Source: Streptomyces sp. YPW6
Lineage (GTDB): Bacteria > Actinomycetota > Actinomycetes > Streptomycetales > Streptomycetaceae
Assembly (NCBI RefSeq): GCF_018866325.1
Contig: NZ_CP076457.1
Span: forward strand, 4,561,001-4,625,000
DNA: 64,000 nt
Reading direction: 5' to 3'
In this document: one piece after another, positions 26,317 through 33,767 of the stretch
Position numbering within the stretch: position 1 is the first letter of the stretch
Layout: each line of letters opens with the position of its first letter
Position numbers and translations under genes: made by a program
Notes under the pieces: model-generated
The model's input: the letters and a program-made list of their open reading frames with translations, nothing else
What the model was told of the DNA's origin: nothing
The model's database searches: none

Positions 26317-28773
26317 TCACCTCTTGCCCGCAAGTACGAGCTGCACGTCACCACCGCGCACGCGAATTGCGTGCCGCAGTTCTTCCAATAGGTAGTCGTC
26401 GCGGCGTGAGCCGGACGACCTGATCTCGATCACTGTTCGTCCGCCGGTCGCCTGATGTGGGCCCGCCCCATACGCGGGGGCTCCACCCATGGGAGAGAAA
26501 TTCGCGGTGGGGTCGACGAGGTTGGACATGGCCCGGTCCAGCTCCGGTGTCCCTGCCTCGATTCCTGCGATAATCCCTGACGGGATATGGCGTCCCACCT
26601 GATCGCGCATCACGCGAGAGGGGGAATGAATCCCAAGAGCCTTAGCGATCGGTCCGGGAATTGCTGAACGCGCAAAGCCCATGACTTTTGAGCGGAGCCA
26701 ACCGCCCATGTCGCGAATACCGGCCCATAGGCCCTGTACGACGTTCTTACCCTTCGTGTACAGGAGGCTATTCAGGGAGCCGATCCCGCGAGCAATGCGC
26801 CCGGGGAGCCCTGATATCCAGGAGACGAGCTGTCCGCCCTTGGTCGCGACGCCCTTTCTGATGGCATCCCAGTGGCGGAGGAAGATCCCGACGATGCTCC
26901 ATTTGATGAAGAATCCGAGAATTGCTCCACCGAAGTGCTTGATCTTCCCCCAGATTGCACCCCATGCCTTAGTGGTCCATGAGATGATCTTGTCCCAGTT
27001 TTTCCAAATCAGGACTCCCAGGGCCACGATCGCGGCGATTACCCATCCCACCGGGCCCATTGCCAGCACCCACGCGGCAGCCATCCGGGCCCCCTGCATG
27101 AGCGCTTGGGCGCCCATCAAAAGCCAGGCCCCCACCACACGCGCACCAGCAGCCACCTGCCCGGCAGCCGACGCACCGGCAGACACGCCGGACATCACCC
27201 ACCCGGCCACTACCTGCCCAGCAGACAGCAGGGCACGGCCGCCCATGAGGAGCCACACACCGACCACACGCCCGCCAGCAGCCACCTGCGTGCCGGCCGA
27301 CCGCAGAGACGCGGCCCCCGACATCACCCAGCCGGCCACGACCTGAGCGCCGCGCACCGTGGCAGTCACACCCATGAGAACCAGCACCGGGATGAGTGCT
27401 CCAGCAACCACGGCCGCCACCACTTTGACGGTGCCGCTGTTCTTCTGCGTCCACTGGCCGAACCGCATCAGTGAAGGCACAACGTGCCCACCGATCAGAT
27501 TTACGACGCCCTGTTGCATTCCGCGCTTAAATTGCTCCAGCCGGACGCCCGCATTATCCCGAAGGGAGTCCCCCATTTTGTCGGATGCGCCCTTGAAAGT
27601 GCCAAGTGACGCAGTGGCCTTCGACGGGTCGAGGGCGAGCAAAGCCTTTTGGAGATCCTCGCTCTTGGTACCGAAAAGCTCAGCCGATGCCGCATCGCGC
27701 TTGACTTCGTCGTCCATCGACCGCAGCTTGTCGAGCGTCATTTGCAACGCCTTCGTGGCCTGCGGCCCGCCAGCCGAAATCATCTTGATCATGTCGCTGG
27801 AATTCAGACCGATAGTCTTGAATCCGTTTGCCATCTTCTCGGACCCGGCAACACCCTCGATCGTAAACTCTTTGAAAGCGTCGGCGATCACGTCGGTATC
27901 GCGTGCACCAGCTTTCAGGCCCTGCGACATAAGTCCCGTGGCGCTCTGCACGTCGAGGCCGAGGCGCTGAAAAATGACAGAATACTCGTTAAAAGTATCC
28001 ATAATGTCATCCGCGCGAGGACCCATACTTTGCAGGCCCTTGGTGATGACATCCAGCGCGCTTTTCGCGTTCGGGGCCAGACCAGTTTTCATGATCTGCC
28101 CGACCGCATTCGCAGACTGGCCGAGATCCAGTTCAAAAGTCGACGCAAGGTCGCTGACCTTCGTACTGATCGCCTGAATCTGCGCATCCGTCGCGCCAGT
28201 CGGCAAAAGACCCGCCCGCATCGTCGCGGAAATCGCATCCGCAGCCGACTGGAAATCGGCCGTCACCGCGTCCGCATACATGCGACCGGCGATCTTCCCG
28301 TACTTCTGCGCCACGGCCGGAGTCGCCCCCAGCTGCGCACCGAGCCGCCCGGTAACCTGCGTCTGCTCCAGGTGCTGCGCAATGCCCTGCATGAGCACCG
28401 CGCCCGCCGCGACACCGGCCGCAGCTGCCGCCATCTTGATACGGGAAAACCCGCTCTCGGCAGACTGCGCGGCCCCGTCGGCACCGTCGTCAGCACCGCG
28501 CCGCAGCCCATCGCCGAGCGCATCCCCGGCCGCCTGGCCAACGCGTCGGCCGGCCGCGACGAAACGACCGCGCGCGTCCCGGATCGAACCGTCCGCAGCC
28601 CGCACCAAGCCGTCGCCGAGCGCCTGCCCGGCCGCCGCACCTGCGTTCTCCGAGTCCCGCGTCATCCGCTGCCCGGACGTGCGGAGAGCGCCCTCCGCAC
28701 GCCGGAGCGCGGGGCGGACCTCCCTGTCGTCCATCGTGATGAAGCCGGTCAACTCACCTACGGTGAGAGCCAC
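26317..28773 (-). CDS. Tail tape measure protein
   Basis: 818 residues. N-terminal helices (LRRAEGALRTSGQRMTRDSE) lead to a TP901-like core (QVTGRLGAQLGATPAVAQKY). A hydrophobic central part contains a tandem duplication of about 43 residues (VVAGWVMSG...VVGVWLLMGGRALLSAG and its copy, near 27,090-27,346). The C-terminus (HSPSRVMRDQVGRHIPSGII) is typical of tape measures. With about 1.5 angstrom per residue the tail would be near 120 nm (inference). GTG 28773 overlaps nothing but abuts the frameshifted chaperone stop. Confidence 0.93.
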   Translation of the reverse strand: MALTVGELTGFITMDDREVRPALRRAEGALRTSGQRMTRDSENAGAAAGQALGDGLVRAADGSIRDARGRFVAAGRRVGQAAGDALGDGLRRGADDGADGAAQSAESGFSRIKMAAAAAGVAAGAVLMQGIAQHLEQTQVTGRLGAQLGATPAVAQKYGKIAGRMYADAVTADFQSAADAISATMRAGLLPTGATDAQIQAISTKVSDLASTFELDLGQSANAVGQIMKTGLAPNAKSALDVITKGLQSMGPRADDIMDTFNEYSVIFQRLGLDVQSATGLMSQGLKAGARDTDVIADAFKEFTIEGVAGSEKMANGFKTIGLNSSDMIKMISAGGPQATKALQMTLDKLRSMDDEVKRDAASAELFGTKSEDLQKALLALDPSKATASLGTFKGASDKMGDSLRDNAGVRLEQFKRGMQQGVVNLIGGHVVPSLMRFGQWTQKNSGTVKVVAAVVAGALIPVLVLMGVTATVRGAQVVAGWVMSGAASLRSAGTQVAAGGRVVGVWLLMGGRALLSAGQVVAGWVMSGVSAGASAAGQVAAGARVVGAWLLMGAQALMQGARMAAAWVLAMGPVGWVIAAIVALGVLIWKNWDKIISWTTKAWGAIWGKIKHFGGAILGFFIKWSIVGIFLRHWDAIRKGVATKGGQLVSWISGLPGRIARGIGSLNSLLYTKGKNVVQGLWAGIRDMGGWLRSKVMGFARSAIPGPIAKALGIHSPSRVMRDQVGRHIPSGIIAGIEAGTPELDRAMSNLVDPTANFSPMGGAPAYGAGPHQATGGRTVIEIRSSGSRRDDYLLEELRHAIRVRGGDVQLVLAGKR

Positions 28774-28983
28774 TTACCGCCCCCGTTTCTGCCCGGACTC
28801 GGGCGGTGCGAAGGTGCGGTGAATGCGGCACTCAGTGGAGAGCAGACCGGTGATACGGAGCCGGAGCCAGCGCCATGAGCGCTCGTCGAGAATCCCTGAA
28901 TCGGCGTCAATGCCGTAGACCTGGTGGAGATCGGCCTCGATCAGCTCCCACCGGTCCAGCAGGGCATCCCACGTCAGCGAGAC
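28774..28983 (-). CDS. Frameshift extension of the tail assembly chaperone (gpT-like)
   Basis: Open -1 frame after the slip site: V-S-L-T-W-D-A-L-L-D-R-W, continuing to SWRWLRLRITGLLSTECRIH and ending at TAA 28776-28774, next to the tape measure start. It has no start codon or ribosome-binding site of its own. The fusion would be about 240 residues. This is the standard G/GT arrangement of siphoviruses and shows high coding quality in the new frame. Confidence 0.8.
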   Translation of the reverse strand, partial: VSLTWDALLDRWELIEADLHQVYGIDADSGILDERSWRWLRLRITGLLSTECRIHRTFAPPESGQKRGR

Positions 28984-29495
28984 CCCTTGGCCTTGGTCTT
29001 GCCCTTGCGGGGAGCCGAGCCCGCCCTCGTACCACTCGTAGAGCCCGGTTTCCGGGTCGTACTCGCCGCACCCTTTGCCGAGGAGCCGCGCGACGCCGAC
29101 CGCCTCGCCGCCCGATTCGCTTTTCCCGGCGCGTTGCCCGTCGCCCAGTACGCGGCGGCGGTCTCACGGTCGGCGGTGATCCACATCATGGCCGTGAGTG
29201 CCACGTGCCGGAACGCGGCCCACGACACGTCGTCGAGCAACTGCTCGTACGTTGAGCCGAGGCACATCCGGTAGAGGTCCAGCTCCTCGTCATCGTCGAG
29301 GACGGGGGCCGTCGGTGCCTCGCCCCCGGCGGCAAGCCGCGCTGCCAGGGTGGTGATGCGCTCGATTCGCAGGCCGTCCCGGGCGTTGGGCCCGATGATC
29401 CTGTACGTGCGCGTCTCCCCGTCCTTGCCCGGCACGGGCAGTTCCAGGGCATCGTCAAGGAAGTCGCCGAGCGCGGCGAACTCGCCGCCGCTCAC
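28974..29495 (-). CDS. Tail assembly chaperone, short form (gpG-like)
   Basis: 173 residues, acidic to neutral body with a Lys/Arg/Ser/Gly-rich end (RKGKTKAKGSR). Position between major tail protein and tape measure is that of lambda gpG. EELDLYRMCLGSTYEQLLDD is typical of the actinophage chaperone core. A fraction of ribosomes should slip -1 near its end to give a longer GT form. It overlaps the major tail gene stop by 4 bp. Confidence 0.85.
   Translation of the reverse strand: MSGGEFAALGDFLDDALELPVPGKDGETRTYRIIGPNARDGLRIERITTLAARLAAGGEAPTAPVLDDDEELDLYRMCLGSTYEQLLDDVSWAAFRHVALTAMMWITADRETAAAYWATGNAPGKANRAARRSASRGSSAKGAASTTRKPGSTSGTRAGSAPRKGKTKAKGSR
28981..28988 (-). promoter_or_regulatory. 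Programmed -1 frameshift site
   Basis: On the - strand the sequence AAGGGGTC lies four codons before the zero-frame stop. A ribosome holding the GGG codon can re-pair perfectly one base back because four G's are present, and then reads GTC TCG CTG in the extension frame. Confidence 0.65.
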
Positions 29496-29974
29496 GGGGT
29501 CGCCAGCGGGTTGTCGATCGGCAGGAGCGGGCCGTCACCCGTGAGGGTCACCTCAACCTGCCCCAGCGCCGTACGCTCACCACCGGCCGGGGCCCACGTC
29601 GGGATCGCGTGGCCCTCGTACGCCTCCGGCAGACCGGTCCGGTCCATGTACCGCAGGTGCACCTTGTTGGCGTTGCCGTAGGCGAAGTGCGCGAGCCGGA
29701 TGGCCTCGTGCACGGCGTTGAACGTCTTCGCGGTCGGGGCGACTCGACGGTTGATCGTGAGGCTGATTTCCCACGCCTGGCCGGTCTTCGTGTTGCCCGC
29801 CCAGCCGTCGCCCTCGTAGTCGCCGCTGTCCTCGATGTTCGGTTCGGACGCGGGCTGAAAGGCAGTGATGCCGGGGCAGAGCTTCCAGTCCGGCGTAGCG
29901 GCCGTGCCCACGTTGACCTCAAGCCGCCACTGCCGGGCGAGAGCGATCTCCTCCGGCTCTACGGGTGTACTCAT
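29492..29974 (-). CDS. Major tail (tube) protein
   Basis: 160 residues. The sequence ALARQWRLEVNVGTA, then KTGQAWEISLTINRRVAPTA and HLRYMDRTG, with a GDGP turn near the end, fits the phage tail tube beta-barrel fold (phage_tail_2-like). Its place between the tail terminator and chaperone genes is diagnostic. ATG 29974. Confidence 0.88.
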   Translation of the reverse strand: MSTPVEPEEIALARQWRLEVNVGTAATPDWKLCPGITAFQPASEPNIEDSGDYEGDGWAGNTKTGQAWEISLTINRRVAPTAKTFNAVHEAIRLAHFAYGNANKVHLRYMDRTGLPEAYEGHAIPTWAPAGGERTALGQVEVTLTGDGPLLPIDNPLATP

Positions 29975-29982
29975 GAGCAGTC

Positions 29983-30417
29983 CTATTCGTGCGTGTGCGC
30001 GGTGCGGCGCAGGGTGCGGAAGTAGTAGTTGGCGGTCAGCTCCATGCGGTTGGAGCCGTCGAGCCCGAGGGATGCCTCGGACTGTCGCCAGGAGAGGGAC
30101 ACCGAGACCTCGCGCAGCCGGTAGTGCTCGCGTCCGTCGAGGACGCCGAACACGTCGTCGGCGAGGTCGTAGACGGCGCGCGGGTCTCGGCCGGCGCGCA
30201 TGCGGACCTGGACGGCGGTGATCGCCTCCGGCCCCCCGGTGTCGGTGATCGGGTACGGGGTCAGGCACAACACCCGGTCCGGCTGTGCGGGCATGACGCC
30301 CAGCACGATCGCCGTTCCCGTCGTGGGGTACGGCTCATCCGGCGGCCCGTAGGTGCCGAGCCCCTGCTCGGCGAGGAGTTCGGCCAGGCCCTCGACTACG
30401 TCGGCGGTGTAGCTCAC
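29983..30417 (-). CDS. Tail terminator / minor capsid-like protein
   Basis: 144 residues. It begins SYTADVVEGLAELLAEQGLG and has TAVQVRMRAGRDPRAVYDLA, like actinophage tail-terminator proteins that cap the tube at the neck. It overlaps the preceding gene stop (ATGA). Confidence 0.75.
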   Translation of the reverse strand: MSYTADVVEGLAELLAEQGLGTYGPPDEPYPTTGTAIVLGVMPAQPDRVLCLTPYPITDTGGPEAITAVQVRMRAGRDPRAVYDLADDVFGVLDGREHYRLREVSVSLSWRQSEASLGLDGSNRMELTANYYFRTLRRTAHTHE

Positions 30418-30761
30418 CGCAGGGCCCGGCGCATCTCGGCGGCGATGATCTCGCCGACCGTGTCGGCCTCCTCGGACATCGGCTGTTCGAGGTATTTAGC
30501 GGTACGCCCGGCGTCGTGCCGGTAGTCCATCTCTTCGTGTTGCCGGACCGCGTACGGGGTGTCGTACGCGACGGCGGCACGGAGTTCGTCCTCATCCACG
30601 GTGGCGATGCCGGACCGTTCGAGGGTGCCCTCCTCGATGGGCACCCTCTCCCGGGACACCTGTAGGACGTGCTCGGCACCGAGCCGTAGCCCGCGCGCCG
30701 CGCCTGCCCGGGTGCCCCGGATCACCGCGTCCCCGTTCCACGTCAAGCGTGCTCGGGTCAT
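30414..30761 (-). CDS. Head-tail joining protein, HK97 gp10-like
   Basis: 115 residues. The pattern of N-terminal helix (GARGLRLGAEHVLQVSRERV), then PIEEGTLERSGIATVDED and VAYDTPYAVRQHEEMDYRHD, is the gp10/minor-capsid family signature for head-tail joining. It overlaps both neighbours by 4 bp. Confidence 0.82.
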   Translation of the reverse strand: MTRARLTWNGDAVIRGTRAGAARGLRLGAEHVLQVSRERVPIEEGTLERSGIATVDEDELRAAVAYDTPYAVRQHEEMDYRHDAGRTAKYLEQPMSEEADTVGEIIAAEMRRALR

Positions 30762-31075
30762 TCGCAGAACACCTCCGACGACTGAGGCAGGGGGAGACCT
30801 GGCGCGGTATGCGGGGCAATGTGCAGCGCGGTCGTCTTGCGGCCAGACGGCAGCGTGATGAGCGATTGCGCGGGGCAGTCGAGATCCGGGGCGGCGATGA
30901 TCTGTGCGGTACTCGTCACCTCGCGGCCGGTCCGGTCCCGTACCGTGCGGACCTTCTCGGAGACGAGCGCGCGCACCGGTTCACCCGGCGGCCAGTAGAC
31001 GGGCCCCACGGGGCCCTCACCGCGGTACCGCTCGATGACGATCAGGTGCGGCAGCAGCCACGTGGGCACCCTCAC
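30758..31075 (-). CDS. Head closure (stopper) -like protein
   Basis: 105 residues, mostly beta. VSEKVRTVRDRTGREVTSTA and the hydrophobic start PTWLLPHLIVIERYRG, in the third place of the four-gene connector block, fit a head-tail stopper (SPP1 gp16 type). GTG 31075 overlaps the adaptor stop. Confidence 0.65.
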   Translation of the reverse strand: MRVPTWLLPHLIVIERYRGEGPVGPVYWPPGEPVRALVSEKVRTVRDRTGREVTSTAQIIAAPDLDCPAQSLITLPSGRKTTALHIAPHTAPGLPLPQSSEVFCE

Positions 31076-31461
31076 CAGATCACCCCCGGCAGCAGCCCCG
31101 CCCGCTTGAGCGTGCGAAGGGCCCGCGGCCCGATGTCCACGGCGTCCGGCGCGGTCGGCCCGTCGCGGCGGCCGGACATGGAAACCGGGCCGATGCTGAC
31201 GGAGTCCCACCGCCCGGCCGCCCCGGTGTCGTCCCCGCCCTGGGCGAGCACGTACTCGACCTGCGCGCACGTGGCGGCGGCGAGCGCGTCGCGGACAGCG
31301 GGATCGGTCGGCATGCCGGTGGCGTCCGTGTCGTAGACGGCGGTCCGGAGAGCGTCCTCGACATCCTCGGATGCCCGGGTCAGCAGCCGTACGGCGTCGA
31401 CCGGGGCCGATTGCCCCGTGGCGTCCGCCAGCTGCTCAGGAGTGGCGTACACACGGGGCAC
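31072..31461 (-). CDS. Head-tail adaptor protein
   Basis: 129 residues, helical. YATPEQLADATGQSAPVDAV, then LLTRASEDVEDALRTAVYDT and ALAAATCAQVEYVL, are the two helices of gp6/gp15-type connectors that bind the portal. It is the first connector gene after the capsid gene and a small hypothetical gene. Confidence 0.8.
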   Translation of the reverse strand: MPRVYATPEQLADATGQSAPVDAVRLLTRASEDVEDALRTAVYDTDATGMPTDPAVRDALAAATCAQVEYVLAQGGDDTGAAGRWDSVSIGPVSMSGRRDGPTAPDAVDIGPRALRTLKRAGLLPGVIW

Positions 31462-31465
31462 CGGA

Positions 31466-31708
31466 CTACCCGCCCTTGGCCGCGCGGGTGGCAGGCTTCG
31501 GCTTCGGCTCGGCCGGGGCCTGCTTGTCGCCGTCGCCCTGGTCGCCGTCGTCGGCCGGGGCGGAGCCGACCGGTTCCACGGTGTAGCCGTGCCGCTCGAA
31601 GTAGGCGACGGCCCCCTCCGAGTCGGTCTCGGCCTCGCCGTTCACGAACCACACACCGGCCACCTGGCCGTTGAACTCGCTGACGGGGGTGCTGATCTTG
31701 TACGTCAC
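31466..31708 (-). CDS. Small capsid-adjacent protein
   Basis: 80 residues. The first ~40 residues (VSEFNGQVAGVWFVNGEAET, VAYFERHGYTV) form a small domain seen in proteins encoded after actinophage capsid genes. The rest is an acidic then Lys/Pro/Ala-rich tail. It may be a head decoration or fibre-base protein; this is a guess from its place. GTG 31708 lies 7 bp after the capsid stop. Confidence 0.6.
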   Translation of the reverse strand: MTYKISTPVSEFNGQVAGVWFVNGEAETDSEGAVAYFERHGYTVEPVGSAPADDGDQGDGDKQAPAEPKPKPATRAAKGG

Positions 31709-31715
31709 GCCTGCC

Positions 31716-32720
31716 TCACTGAACCTTGATGTTGCGGAACACGGACGCGGCCTTCGTGCTCTTGAGCACGACACCGACGGGGCCCATTTCGACCTCGCCC
31801 TTCTTGACCGCACCGGACCCGGTGAAGTCCGGCAGCCACGTGCTGACCAGCTCACCGCCCACGGTGCTCACACCGTGGAAACCGTCGAGACCCATACGGA
31901 CCGCGTACAGGTCCGTCAGGCCGGTGGTCGAGACCGTGGCGACGGTGCGGGTCTCGGTCGGGATGATCGGGTCGTTCGTCCCCGGCTTCGCACCGGGGTC
32001 CACGAAGGTGACACCGCCGTACGACTCGCGGACGATCGGCCGGCCGTTGGCACCGATCAGCCCGTCCACCGGGTCCTTCGTGTACTGCCCGGCGCGGCGG
32101 GCGAGGGCCCGCACACGGGCCAGAGCCTTGGAGTTGCCGAACACCATCGTGGGCGCGCCGTCGAGCTGAGACAGCCACTCGTCGAGGAGGTCAAGCGCCT
32201 TCTGCTCGGCCCGCGGGTCGGTGTCGAAGTCGGTCCAGTCCGTGACCTCGCCGAGCCGAAACTCGGTGCTGCTGCCGGACAGGGCCTTGTCGAGGCCGTC
32301 GAAACCGTCCTCCTCGACCGCCGTGTCACCGTTGATCACGGCGTTCTGAAAGGTAGTCCGTGCGGCCTTGATCTTCTGGTTCATGTTCAGCGCGACAGCG
32401 CCGGACGCGGCCGGACCGAGCTTCGCAACCACGCGGTCGATCTCGAAGCTGCCACCGAGAACGGCAAGATCCACGGAGAACTTCTGCGTGGTGACGTTGC
32501 TCGGCGTGTACTCAGTGTTGATCTTGCGGAACGCGGCGGTGGGCTGGGTGACAAGTCGCCGGTAGCCGTAGGTGAGCGTCGCTCCGCCACCGGCCGGGTT
32601 GACCACGTCGTCGAAGGTGAGCGCGTCGAGGATCGCCGACTCCTTGCGGAACTCGTCGATCACCATCACGTCCACGTCGTCCGTGGTGTTGTTCTTCGCC
32701 TCGGCGAGGGTTACAGCCAT
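31716..32720 (-). CDS. Major capsid protein (HK97 fold)
   Basis: 334 residues. The N-arm AVTLAEAKNNTTDDVDVMVI and the core (KFSVDLAVLGGSFEIDRVVA, LDLLDEWLSQLDGAPTMVFG, GVTFVDPGA) match HK97-fold capsids of actinosiphoviruses. There is no fused protease or long delta domain; a separate scaffold gene lies just upstream. ATG 32720 has a GGAGCAAC-type site shared by several genes of this prophage. Confidence 0.92.
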   Translation of the reverse strand: MAVTLAEAKNNTTDDVDVMVIDEFRKESAILDALTFDDVVNPAGGGATLTYGYRRLVTQPTAAFRKINTEYTPSNVTTQKFSVDLAVLGGSFEIDRVVAKLGPAASGAVALNMNQKIKAARTTFQNAVINGDTAVEEDGFDGLDKALSGSSTEFRLGEVTDWTDFDTDPRAEQKALDLLDEWLSQLDGAPTMVFGNSKALARVRALARRAGQYTKDPVDGLIGANGRPIVRESYGGVTFVDPGAKPGTNDPIIPTETRTVATVSTTGLTDLYAVRMGLDGFHGVSTVGGELVSTWLPDFTGSGAVKKGEVEMGPVGVVLKSTKAASVFRNIKVQ

Positions 32721-32740
32721 GGGGTGTTGCTCCTGTCTGA

Positions 32741-33481
32741 TCAGCCGCGCGCGAGGCGCGCGGCGACGGCGTCGGTGAGGTTGGCGGGCTTCCGGTCGCC
32801 GGTACCGGCTCCGCTGAAGTCGGCCCCGCCCTTGACGGCCCCGGCCGGCCGAACCTTGTACAGGTCGGGGTCCGTGTCGACCTCGGCCTTGATCGCGGCC
32901 TTCAGCTGCTCGCCGAAGTCGGCGGCGGCAGGGTCGAGCTGGTCGAGGCGGTCGGTGAACGAGCGGGAGTTCAGCAGCCGGTCGGCGCGCGCCTGCTCCG
33001 TCTGCGCGGCCTTGTACGCGGCGAGGTGAACGGCGGTTTCGCGGGCGGCCTTCTGCGACTCGGCAAGCTGCTGCGTCAGCTGCTCGGGCGTCGCCTGCTG
33101 GTCGTCCTTGACGAGACCGAGCGCGCGCCCGATCTTCTGCGCGAGGGCCTGCTCAGCGGCCTGAGCGGCGTTGGCCTTGGCCACGGTCCGGGACTTCCCC
33201 GCCTCGGCGCGCGCGTCGCTGATGGCCTTCTGCGCCCATACGGGCAGCGTCGACACGTCACCTTCGGCGGGCTGCTGGCCGTTGGGGTCCTGCCCGCCCT
33301 GTCCCTGCTGGCCGGTGTCGCCACCGGCCGCGCCCTGGCCCTGGTCGCCCCCGGAACCGCCCTCCCCGGTGCCGTCGCCTCCGGCAATGACATGGATCGG
33401 CCGGCCGTCGGCGCGGTAGCCGAGGATGGCCCCGGCCGGGTGGGTGGCGAGCGGGTGACGGAAAGCGTCGGAGGTGTTCAT
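32741..33481 (-). CDS. Capsid scaffolding protein
   Basis: 246 residues. An N-terminal Gly/Gln-rich disordered region (residues 35-75) is followed by a long helical stretch (QKAISDARAEAGKSRTVAKA, QQLAESQKAARETAVHLAAY), then a C-terminal domain ending KPANLTDAVAARLARG. Composition and position directly before the capsid gene fit a scaffold. ATG 33481 is chosen because GGAG lies 8 nt upstream; a GTG at 33490 would sit on its own ribosome site. Confidence 0.85.
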   Translation of the reverse strand: MNTSDAFRHPLATHPAGAILGYRADGRPIHVIAGGDGTGEGGSGGDQGQGAAGGDTGQQGQGGQDPNGQQPAEGDVSTLPVWAQKAISDARAEAGKSRTVAKANAAQAAEQALAQKIGRALGLVKDDQQATPEQLTQQLAESQKAARETAVHLAAYKAAQTEQARADRLLNSRSFTDRLDQLDPAAADFGEQLKAAIKAEVDTDPDLYKVRPAGAVKGGADFSGAGTGDRKPANLTDAVAARLARG

Positions 33482-33540
33482 GGTGTGCACTCCTGGTGCG
33501 GGTCGGGCCCGCGCCTGGCGGGCCGTGTGAGCATGCGAAA

Positions 33541-33563
33541 GGGGCCCGCGCCTGGCGGGCCCC
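33541..33563 (-). terminator. Hairpin between head genes, with a repeated copy
   Basis: A perfect 9-bp stem is followed on the - strand by CTTTC. The same 20-bp core recurs at 33505-33524. Lying between the RMF-like gene and the scaffold gene, it may set the relative level of scaffold and capsid transcripts. Confidence 0.55.
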
Positions 33564-33589
33564 TGGGTTGGTGCTGGTCTGTTGTGCGC

Positions 33590-33763
33590 CTACTCGGCGT
33601 CGTCCTTGATGGTGGTGAGCGGGCGGGCGCGGGCGTACCCGCGTACCCACGCCCCCCTCAGCAGCGACGTACGCGGGTACGGGCAGACGGTCGGAGGTTC
33701 ACCCCGGCGCCCGGCCTCGGCCCCCTCCGACACTGCCTGTGCGATGTCCTCGCGCGTTCCCAC
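33590..33763 (-). CDS. RMF/CrpP-like small protein
   Basis: 57 residues. The C-terminal half CPYPRTSLLRGAWVRGYARA matches the ribosome modulation factor / CrpP fold (C-P-Y, LLR-x-AW-x-RGY). In bacteria RMF pairs 70S ribosomes into inactive dimers, while CrpP-type members are reported to act on antibiotics. In phages the role is unclear. GTG 33763 has GAGGTGA 6 nt upstream, overlapping the end of the minor capsid gene, so it is translated with the head genes. Confidence 0.75.
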   Translation of the reverse strand: MGTREDIAQAVSEGAEAGRRGEPPTVCPYPRTSLLRGAWVRGYARARPLTTIKDDAE

Positions 33764-33767
33764 GTCG

